DNA of 33,133 bases from an uncultured Lachnospiraceae bacterium. GTDB taxonomy: Bacteria; Bacillota; Clostridia; Lachnospirales; Lachnospiraceae. The notes beneath the pieces were generated by a model that saw only the letters and a list, made by a program, of their open reading frames with translations, did no database searches and was not told the origin of the DNA. Location of the stretch: NCBI GenBank assembly GCA_910588875.1, contig CAJURT010000038.1, positions 1 through 33,133 of the forward strand, given 5' to 3'. Shown here in pieces: positions 23,880-30,901 of this stretch (position 1 is its first letter; the number at the start of each line of letters is the position of its first letter). A program made the translations under genes and the position numbers.

Positions 23880-24953
23880 ATGGGAAAGACAAAGACTATT
23901 GACCCGGCTGTGGTTCAGAAAAAGCTGTCTGTGCTGGAACCGTGCCTGGAAAGACTCCAAAAACAGGCGGAGGATGAGGCCGATCCGAAAAAGAGGCTGA
24001 AGCTGGGGCGGGAGATCGACCGCACGCGGGACAAGATCCGGCAGGCCAAGACTGGTGAGCGTTTCAGCCGACAGGCGAAAAGGGATATGGTGGCATATTC
24101 ATTTATTGCACCGAATTTTATCGGATTTGCAATCTTTACCCTGGGGCCGGTCATTTTTGCATTTGTTCTGGCATTTTTAAGGTGGGATGGCAACAATGCC
24201 ATGGAATTTGCCGGGTTGGACAATTTTGCCATGATGTTTGGCAATAAGCGGTTCCTGGCTGCCCTGCGGAATACAGTGGTATATTGTGTGGCTACTGTGC
24301 CATTTACCCTGGCAGCAGCGCTGGCTCTGGCGGTGCTTTTAAACCAAAAAATCAAGGGGCGCAATTTTTTTAGGACGGTCAGCTTCTTCCCCTATGTGGC
24401 ATCCCTGGTGGCAGTGGCGGCTGTCTGGAACATGCTGTTTTCTCCGGCCAAAAGCGGGCCGGCCAACATGATCCTATACAATCTGGGCGTGGCGGCCAAG
24501 AGCCTGCCCAAATGGTCGGCAGACAAAAACTGGGTGATGTTCACAGTGGTAATGTTTTCCGTCTGGAAAAATATGGGCTATTATATGGTGATTTACCTGG
24601 CAGGACTCCAGGGGATTAACGGGGAACTCTATGAGGCCTGTGGACTGGATGGTGCCAACACCTGGCAGCGTTTCTGGTATATCACCCTTCCGCAGCTGAG
24701 GCCCACCACATTTTTTGTGACCATTATACTGACCATCAACTGCTTCAAGGTCTATGACATTGTGTATATGCTGGCGGGCGGCAATACGGGAGTGCTGAAC
24801 GAATCGGCCATTGTGCTGGTATATCACATATACGAGGAAGCATTCCGCAACTGGAACCTGGGCTATGCAAGTGCCTGTGCCATGGTTCTGTTCCTTATGG
24901 TGCTGGCTATTACCCTGGTCCAATTCCGTGGGGAAAAGAAATATGCTAATTAG
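23880..24953 (+). CDS. CUT1 ABC transporter permease, MalF-like, with N-terminal extension (357 aa)
   Basis: Integral membrane permease of a sugar ABC importer. After a charged, helix-forming N-terminal region (about 1-68, rich in Lys, Arg, Glu and Asp), the standard six-helix permease begins with VAYSFIAPNFIGFAIFTLGPVIFAF. The EAA loop that docks the ATPase reads EACGLDGANTWQRFWYITLPQL. The extension is unusual for the family; the ribosome site AAGG eight bases before ATG 23880 supports it being translated, and the alternative ATG at residue 69 has no properly spaced site. No ATPase gene is in the operon, so a shared MsmK/UgpC-type ATPase encoded elsewhere is assumed. The second permease follows 13 bases on. 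Confidence 0.93.
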   Translation: MGKTKTIDPAVVQKKLSVLEPCLERLQKQAEDEADPKKRLKLGREIDRTRDKIRQAKTGERFSRQAKRDMVAYSFIAPNFIGFAIFTLGPVIFAFVLAFLRWDGNNAMEFAGLDNFAMMFGNKRFLAALRNTVVYCVATVPFTLAAALALAVLLNQKIKGRNFFRTVSFFPYVASLVAVAAVWNMLFSPAKSGPANMILYNLGVAAKSLPKWSADKNWVMFTVVMFSVWKNMGYYMVIYLAGLQGINGELYEACGLDGANTWQRFWYITLPQLRPTTFFVTIILTINCFKVYDIVYMLAGGNTGVLNESAIVLVYHIYEEAFRNWNLGYASACAMVLFLMVLAITLVQFRGEKKYAN

Positions 24954-24966
24954 GGAGGGGTTGTAA

Positions 24967-25803
24967 ATGAAGATTAAAAATACAAAGACAAGAGCCCTGC
25001 GGGTGGTTCTCTATGTGGTGCTGATCGCCCTGGCATTAGTGATGCTGGTACCCTTTGCGTGGATGCTGTCAGCATCCTTTAAGCTGGATAAGGATGTATT
25101 TATTTTCCCTATTGAATGGATACCCAAAAACCCACGGTGGCAGAATTATGTGGATATCTGGAGTAAAATCCCTTTGATGGCTTTTGTGCAAAATACCGTG
25201 AAGCTGACCCTGATTGTGACTTTTTTACAGCTTCTTACCAGCAGCTTTGCGGCCTATGCCTTTGCCAAACTGGAGTTTAAGGGCAAGGATCTGTTGTTTT
25301 TGGCTTATATTGCAACGATTGCTGTACCGTGGCAGGTATATATGGTGCCCCAATTTATGATGATGCGTTCCATGGGGTTGGCAGATACGCATCTGGCAAT
25401 TATCTTTTTACAGGCATTTTCGGCATTTGGGGTGTTTATGATGAAACAGTTTTATGAAGGGATTCCCACAGAACTGTGCGAGGCGGCAAGAATAGACGGT
25501 ATGACGGAGTATCAGATCTGGTACAGGATCATGCTGCCGCTGTCGAAGCCGTCACTTTCCACATTGACCATATTTACCTTCGTAAATACATGGAATGATT
25601 TCCTGGGGCCCTTGATTTACCTGACTACAGAGTCGAAAAAAACCCTGCAGCTGGGACTGCGGATGTTTATCAGCCAGTTTGGATCCGAGTATGGGCTGAT
25701 TATGGCGGCATCCGTGCTGAGCCTGATTCCGGTGCTGATCGTGTTCTTGTCATTGCAAAAGTATTTCGTGGAAGGTGTGGCGGCTTCTGGTGTAAAGGGC
25801 TGA
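24967..25803 (+). CDS. CUT1 ABC transporter permease, MalG-like (278 aa)
   Basis: Second membrane subunit of the importer. Six hydrophobic segments are present, beginning VVLYVVLIALALVMLVPFAWM. The EAA loop reads ELCEAARIDGMTEYQIWYRIMLPLSKP, and NTWNDFLGPLIYL is typical of MalG-like permeases. GGGAGGGG at 24953-24960, six bases before the ATG, supports the start and overlaps the stop of the first permease gene. It forms the channel with the MalF-like protein and is followed by the GH88 gene after 9 bases. Confidence 0.94.
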   Translation: MKIKNTKTRALRVVLYVVLIALALVMLVPFAWMLSASFKLDKDVFIFPIEWIPKNPRWQNYVDIWSKIPLMAFVQNTVKLTLIVTFLQLLTSSFAAYAFAKLEFKGKDLLFLAYIATIAVPWQVYMVPQFMMMRSMGLADTHLAIIFLQAFSAFGVFMMKQFYEGIPTELCEAARIDGMTEYQIWYRIMLPLSKPSLSTLTIFTFVNTWNDFLGPLIYLTTESKKTLQLGLRMFISQFGSEYGLIMAASVLSLIPVLIVFLSLQKYFVEGVAASGVKG

Positions 25804-25812
25804 GGAGGGCTT

Positions 25813-26994
25813 ATGAGTTGGATCGCACAACAGGATTTGTTGGAACAACCAGAGATTTCCCATGGGGAGGTGGGGCAGGCCCTGGATCTGGCATCGGATC
25901 TGGTGATCCGGAACCTGCCTGCTTTCACCAGGTATTTCCCCAAGGCTTATAGTGAAGGGGGCTTTTATGCTGCCACAGAAAATGTGGATTGGACTACGGG
26001 GTTCTGGACCGGGGAAGTGTGGCTGGCTTATGAACATACAGGGAAAGAAGAACTGCTTAAAGCAGGTATGGTGCAGATGACCAGCTTTTTGGAACGGATT
26101 GAGCAAAAGAGGGATGTTGGAACCCATGACCTGGGTTTTCTGTATTCCCCTTCCTGCGTGGCGGGATATAAACTTACAGGGAGCGAGGTTGGGCGAAGGG
26201 CAGCTCTGATGGCAGCAGAAGAACTGACAGGGCGTTTCCATGAGAAAGGAGAGTTTATCCAGGCGTGGGGAGCCCTGGATGCAGGGGATAATTACCGGCT
26301 GATTATTGATTGCCTGCTGAATTTACCGCTTCTTTATTGGGCATCCGAGGAGACGGGGGAGGAACGGTACCGGGCAGTGGCAGAGAAGCATATCCATACA
26401 GCGCTGGCAAATGTGGTTCGGGAGGATTTCTCTACCTGGCATACCTACTTTTTTGACAGGGAAACCGGGAAGCCAGACCATGGGGCTACCTGCCAGGGCT
26501 ACCGGGACGGCTCGGCCTGGGCAAGAGGCCAGGCATGGGGAGTATATGGGACGGCTATTGGTTATCGCTATACGAAACGGGAAGAATACATTGCTGTATT
26601 TGAAGGGGTTACGGATTACTTTTTACGCCATTTGCCCCAGGACCTGGTGCCGTTCTGGGATTTGGAATTCGGGGACGGGGACCAGCAGCCCAGGGACTCC
26701 TCCTCAGCGGCGATTGCCGCCTGCGGAATGCTGGAGATGGCGAAATATCTGGATGAGGAACGGGCAGCATACTATCAGGGGATGGCCGGCCGGCTGATGA
26801 AATCCCTGGTGGATTCTTATGCAGTGAAAGATGGGGCGATATCCAACGGGCTGGTGCTTCACAGCACATACTCTAACCATTCGCCTTTTAACACGTGCAA
26901 CCATTACGGGGTGGATGAATGCAACATTTGGGGGGATTATTTTTACATGGAGGCGTTGACCAGGCTGCATAAGGACTGGCAGGTATATTGGTGA
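25813..26994 (+). CDS. GH88 unsaturated glucuronyl hydrolase (393 aa)
   Basis: Cytoplasmic enzyme that hydrates and removes the 4,5-unsaturated uronic acid left at the non-reducing end by polysaccharide lyases. It has the alpha/alpha-barrel motifs TENVDWTTGFWTGEVWLAYE, DVGTHDLGF with Asp106, DNYRLIIDCLLNLPLL with Asp166, and TCQGYRDGSAWARGQAWGVYG. Asp106 and Asp166 correspond to the two conserved Asp residues of Bacillus-type enzymes. Length matches the family and there is no signal peptide. AGGAGGG lies just before the ATG. Its position between the permeases and a heparinase II/III-family lyase gives a clear route: import, lyase cleavage, then removal of the unsaturated uronate. The GH88 rather than GH105 call rests on these motifs. 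Confidence 0.92.
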   Translation: MSWIAQQDLLEQPEISHGEVGQALDLASDLVIRNLPAFTRYFPKAYSEGGFYAATENVDWTTGFWTGEVWLAYEHTGKEELLKAGMVQMTSFLERIEQKRDVGTHDLGFLYSPSCVAGYKLTGSEVGRRAALMAAEELTGRFHEKGEFIQAWGALDAGDNYRLIIDCLLNLPLLYWASEETGEERYRAVAEKHIHTALANVVREDFSTWHTYFFDRETGKPDHGATCQGYRDGSAWARGQAWGVYGTAIGYRYTKREEYIAVFEGVTDYFLRHLPQDLVPFWDLEFGDGDQQPRDSSSAAIAACGMLEMAKYLDEERAAYYQGMAGRLMKSLVDSYAVKDGAISNGLVLHSTYSNHSPFNTCNHYGVDECNIWGDYFYMEALTRLHKDWQVYW

Positions 26995-27070
26995 ATTACA
27001 ACAGAAGACATGATGGCCAGAAAGCAGTTGTATTAGGGAAAAACGGGGCACGGGCAATGAAAGGGGCAAG

Positions 27071-29140
27071 ATGACAAAGAAGGAGTTTTTTGCAAGAGGA
27101 AAGGAACATTTTTTTGTAAAGGATCCGGCTGAAGCGGCAGAATATTGCCGGGAGCATTGGCCAGAGAACTGCGAACATATCATAAGGATGGCATCAGCGG
27201 TATGCAGGAATGAATTTTTGTTTAACCTGCCGCATGACCTGGAGCAGACCTGGGAGCCTGTCTGCTTTGGGCCAGACAGCCTGGTAGACTGGGGGTATCA
27301 GCCAGACAGCGATCCGGAATTCAGCTATCAGTTCAACCGGCATCGTTTTTTTATCTGTCTGGGGCAGGCATACTGGCTGACAAAGGATGAAACCTATGTC
27401 CGTCACTTTCTGCGCCTGCTGACGGATTGGATGAAACGGGTGAAAAGAAACAGGGAGACGGAGAAAACAGCCTGGCGGATTCTGGAGGCAGGGTTTAGGG
27501 GGGAATACTGGACGAAGGCCATTCGCTATTTTGCAGACAGCCCGCTGCTTACGGATGAGGTAATAGATGCTTTTTGCCATTGTTTGGCAGAACATGCGGA
27601 ATACATTATAGAAATGCATTCACCTTACCGGTATATCAGCAACTGGGGCGTACTGGAAAACCATGGCCTGTTTGAGATCGGTGTCGCTATGCCAGATGAG
27701 GAGAGAAGAAACAGGTATACTTCCATTGCCATGGAAAAGCTGGAGATCCAGGCACGGATGCAGATCCTGGGGGACGGGGTGCAGTGGGAGCAGTCCCCAA
27801 TGTACCACAATGAGGTACTCCACTGTTTTGAAGATGTGCTGATCCTGGCATTCCGCAACAATATCCCGGTACCAGAGGCCTTTCTGGATGCAGTAAAAAA
27901 GATGGCCTATGCTGATCTTGCATGGCAGAAGCCAGACGGGCGGGAGTTTATGACAGGAGATAGCGATGACATGGACCTCCGCGATTACCTGGGCGTCGCG
28001 GCGTGGCTGTTTGGGGATCCGGTGCTTAAGTCCGGAGGGCATGCCGTGATGGATTTTGAGAGTGTCTGGGATATCGGAGTGGAAGGGGCAAAGGAATATG
28101 CAGCCATGAAAGGGGTAAAGCCGGACTTTGTGTCAGCGGCATTGGCAGATTCGGGCAACTATTATCTGCGCAGCGGCTGGGGAAGGGAGGCCAATGTACT
28201 GCATTTCCATTGCGGAACCATGGGGGCCGGGCACGGACATTCTGACAAACTTCATATAGATCTGGTGGTCCGGGGGGAGGATGTACTGGCTGATTCCGGA
28301 CGTTGTACCTATGCAGTTGATAAGGGGAGGTTTGATTTTAAAAATCCGGATGCCCATAATACCATCACTGTGGATGGGAAATATTTTACGGTCTGCAAGG
28401 ATTCATGGGAATGCAGCAAACTGTGCCAGCCAGTGAAACAACTCCATAAATTTACGGACCAATATGAGTTCGTCCAAGGCGGGCACCTGGGGTATTTGGA
28501 TTCAGCAGGAGGGGTCTTTGTGAACCGGAAGATCCTTTGGATCAAGCCGGATCTGTATGTGGTTATGGACGAGATGTACAGCGGAGATCCCCATAGCTAT
28601 GAGCAGTATTGGAATTTCAGTGAATTGGGGCAGCTGGATTTGAGCGGGGAGGATATCCCTTTCTTGGATGAGGGGGGGATTGGCACTGGGGCAGTGCAGA
28701 CAGCCCGGTTTAAAGGAAAAAAAGCCCAGGCCAAATTTTATTTTATGACACCAACATCCAGAGCAGAAAAGCTTTGGGGAAAGATTGCCCGCCATTACAA
28801 CCAGCAGGAAATGCGGCAGAAACTCCGGGTAAACCTAAAGGGGGAGGGGTTTGCTTCTCTTTTGACCGTGATTCAGACAGGGGATGCCAAAGGCCTGCCG
28901 GAATGCCGGGTGGAAAGGATGCCTGTGAAATCAGCGCTGAAAGGGATTTATTATCCCTATTCTATGGCGGAAGGGCTGCGGATCCGAGGAGACGGCAGGG
29001 AGTATGTGGTGATAATCTGCCACCAGGAAGTGAACTCGCCTACAGATCTGGAAGAGGTGGATGGATGCCTGGGATATGGGAATGTGATTGTGTTTGATAA
29101 AGGCAGCACAGAGATAGGGGGGACAGTGCTTTGCTGGTAA
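27071..29140 (+). CDS. Heparinase II/III-family polysaccharide lyase, cytoplasmic (689 aa)
   Basis: Lyase-like protein acting on uronic-acid glycans or oligosaccharides by beta-elimination. The N-terminal half (about 50-330) resembles the alpha/alpha toroid of this group, with NWGVLENHG (Asn197, His198) and QSPMYHNEV (Tyr245, His246). The C-terminal half (about 370-680) is the beta-sandwich heparinase II/III domain, with GHGHSDKLHIDLVVRGEDVLADSG (His388, His390). These match the Asn/His/Tyr/His pattern used by family lyases. No signal peptide is present, so it acts on imported oligosaccharides. AAGGGG lies four bases before the ATG. Exact PL family (PL12, PL15, PL21 or other) and substrate (heparan, hyaluronan, chondroitin or alginate oligomers) cannot be set from sequence alone. 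It is the last gene before a strong terminator. Confidence 0.88.
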   Translation: MTKKEFFARGKEHFFVKDPAEAAEYCREHWPENCEHIIRMASAVCRNEFLFNLPHDLEQTWEPVCFGPDSLVDWGYQPDSDPEFSYQFNRHRFFICLGQAYWLTKDETYVRHFLRLLTDWMKRVKRNRETEKTAWRILEAGFRGEYWTKAIRYFADSPLLTDEVIDAFCHCLAEHAEYIIEMHSPYRYISNWGVLENHGLFEIGVAMPDEERRNRYTSIAMEKLEIQARMQILGDGVQWEQSPMYHNEVLHCFEDVLILAFRNNIPVPEAFLDAVKKMAYADLAWQKPDGREFMTGDSDDMDLRDYLGVAAWLFGDPVLKSGGHAVMDFESVWDIGVEGAKEYAAMKGVKPDFVSAALADSGNYYLRSGWGREANVLHFHCGTMGAGHGHSDKLHIDLVVRGEDVLADSGRCTYAVDKGRFDFKNPDAHNTITVDGKYFTVCKDSWECSKLCQPVKQLHKFTDQYEFVQGGHLGYLDSAGGVFVNRKILWIKPDLYVVMDEMYSGDPHSYEQYWNFSELGQLDLSGEDIPFLDEGGIGTGAVQTARFKGKKAQAKFYFMTPTSRAEKLWGKIARHYNQQEMRQKLRVNLKGEGFASLLTVIQTGDAKGLPECRVERMPVKSALKGIYYPYSMAEGLRIRGDGREYVVIICHQEVNSPTDLEEVDGCLGYGNVIVFDKGSTEIGGTVLCW

Positions 29141-29200
29141 GGCACCAATAAATCTGACGGCAATCCTGACAGCATATATGCGGGCATGCCGGGGGTACAT

Positions 29201-29261
29201 AAAAAATAAAGGCCGGGCTTTCCATCTTTTAAGACCTGATGATGGGAGGCCTGGCCTTTTT
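29201..29261 (+). terminator. Strong terminator closing the ABC / lyase operon
   Basis: A long hairpin has outer arms GGCCGGGC (29211-29218) and GCCTGGCC (29249-29256), with inner pairing of TCCATC and GATGGGA. It is followed by TTTTT and preceded by an A-rich run (29201-29210). It lies about 70 bases beyond the lyase stop. Confidence 0.88.
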
Positions 29262-29274
29262 GTAATGCAAAAGG

Positions 29275-29303
29275 TTTACTTATTGGTACCCAAGGAGTAT
29301 AAT
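29275..29303 (+). promoter_or_regulatory. Promoter of the MocR-type gene
   Basis: TTTACT (29275-29280) and a perfect TATAAT (29298-29303) are 17 bases apart. The -10 box overlaps an in-frame ATG at 29302, which therefore cannot lie in the mRNA if this promoter is used. The start near 29310 leaves a leader of about 64 bases. Confidence 0.65.
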
Positions 29304-29373
29304 GAAAAGTAACTCTTTAAGAAGAGGTGATTTGTATCTGTCCGGTAAGACCAGTTTGGAGGGAAATGGCAGA

Positions 29374-30774
29374 ATGCTTACTTATAATTTAGCGGATTTG
29401 GGGCCAGGTCCTCTCTATGAACATCTGTATAAAAGCATTAAAAATGATATTGTCCAGGGAGTGATAAAGATCGGGGACAGGCTGCCTTCCAAGCGGCCGT
29501 TTGCGAAAAACCTGGGAGTCAGTGTGATTACTGTGGAGAATGCTTATGCCCAGCTTTTGGCAGAAGGATTTATTTATTCCATGCCGAAGCGGGGATTTTA
29601 TGTGTCAGATTTTAAAAGCAGGGTAGAAGAAAAAAAAGTGCCTTTCAAGAAGGAGGTAATCCCGGCTGCCGGTGAAGAATCCGGCTGTTTTGCGGATTTT
29701 TCCAGCAACCAGACCCCGTCGGAACTGTTTCCCTTTACAATCTGGTCCAGGGTGATCCGGGAGGTGCTGAATGACAGCCGGGCCCAGCTGATGACGAATC
29801 CCCCTTGCGGGGGGATACTTCCCCTGAGGGAAAGCATTGCAAAATATCTGAAGGAATTCCGGGGGATGAACGTCTGCCCGGAGCAGATCCTGATCGGCGC
29901 AGGGACGGAATACCTTTATGGCCTTTTAATTCAGCTTTTGGGCAACGATAAGGTATATGCGGTGGAGAACCCGGGCTACCCGAAGCTTGCGAAGATCTAC
30001 GGCAGCTATCGGGTTGCCTGGGAATGGATTGAGATGGATGGCTCCGGGATCCGCACAGAACAGCTGGAAGAAAAAAAGGTTGATATTGTGCATATAACCC
30101 CGTCGCATCATTACCCGACAGGGATCGTGATGCCAATCAGCAGGCGGTATGAACTTCTGGGGTGGGCATCAAAGGGAATGGGGCGTTATATCATTGAGGA
30201 TGATTATGACAGTGAATTAAGGCTGAGCGGGCAGCCCATCCCTACCCTGCAGAGTATTGATGTCTCGGACAGGGTTATTTATATGAATACTTTTACCAAG
30301 ACCTTATGTTCTACGGTGAGGATCAGTTATATGGTTCTCCCCAGAAAGCTGCTGATACGCTTTTATGAGACCCTGTCTTTTTATTCCGGAACGGTTTCAA
30401 ATTTTGAGCAATATACCCTGGCAAGGTTTATTGAGGAGGGGAAATTTGAGGTTCATATTAACCGGCTGCGCAATTATTACTGTTTGAAAAGGGATGCATT
30501 GCTGGAGGCAATCCATAAGAGCAAGTTAAAAGATGTGGTATCGATATCCGGGGAGGAGGCGGGGCTGCACTTCTTGATGGCCATCCATACACCGCTGGAA
30601 GAAGAGGAAGTATGCAGCCGTGCCAGGCAGCAGGGCATTCAGCTGGCTCCATTGTCAAAATACTATTATGGATGCCCCGGACAGGGGAAAAATACATATG
30701 TGATGAATTACTCCAGCATTGATATGGAAAAAGCGGGCGGAATTATGGAACAGTTATATGAAAGCTGCATATAA
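29374..30774 (+). CDS. MocR-type regulator: GntR helix-turn-helix fused to aminotransferase fold (466 aa)
   Basis: Cytoplasmic regulator with an N-terminal GntR winged helix (about 8-75: LYEHLYKSIKNDIVQGVIKIGDRLPSKRPFAKNLGVSVITVENAYAQL, given here in outline) and a C-terminal PLP-dependent aminotransferase type I-like domain (about 105-460). The PLP-binding lysine is probably Lys309 in TFTKTLCSTVRISY, and DDYDSELR is the PLP-ring segment. The start is ATG 29374, with GGAGGG ten bases upstream, because the ATG at 29302 overlaps the -10 box. Known relatives include PdxR and GabR. No pyridoxine or GABA gene lies beside it, so its target is unknown; the hybrid kinase gene 127 bases downstream is the only co-oriented neighbour. 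Confidence 0.88.
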   Translation: MLTYNLADLGPGPLYEHLYKSIKNDIVQGVIKIGDRLPSKRPFAKNLGVSVITVENAYAQLLAEGFIYSMPKRGFYVSDFKSRVEEKKVPFKKEVIPAAGEESGCFADFSSNQTPSELFPFTIWSRVIREVLNDSRAQLMTNPPCGGILPLRESIAKYLKEFRGMNVCPEQILIGAGTEYLYGLLIQLLGNDKVYAVENPGYPKLAKIYGSYRVAWEWIEMDGSGIRTEQLEEKKVDIVHITPSHHYPTGIVMPISRRYELLGWASKGMGRYIIEDDYDSELRLSGQPIPTLQSIDVSDRVIYMNTFTKTLCSTVRISYMVLPRKLLIRFYETLSFYSGTVSNFEQYTLARFIEEGKFEVHINRLRNYYCLKRDALLEAIHKSKLKDVVSISGEEAGLHFLMAIHTPLEEEEVCSRARQQGIQLAPLSKYYYGCPGQGKNTYVMNYSSIDMEKAGGIMEQLYESCI

Positions 30775-30863
30775 AGGATCGATGGGCAAAGGTAACAAAA
30801 AGCAAAATCTGATGGCCGGGTTTGCGGAAAAAGGTTGCTATGCTTCGGGAAATAAAGTATTAT

Positions 30864-30869
30864 TATAAT
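30864..30869 (+). promoter_or_regulatory. Possible -10 box before the last kinase gene
   Basis: A perfect TATAAT lies 33 bases before the ATG at 30902, but the sequence 17 bases upstream (TGCTTC) is a poor -35 box. The stretch 30775-30901 holds nothing else I recognise. Confidence 0.35.
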
Positions 30870-30901
30870 GAGGATAGAATAAGCATAGGGGGAGAAGAAA
30901 A

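Noticed and set aside
29302..29373. Upstream ATG at 29302 as start of the MocR gene, with AAGGAG nearby
   Set aside because: The ATG overlaps a perfect TATAAT -10 box with a 17-base-spaced -35, so it would be upstream of the transcript; the added residues also do not resemble the family.
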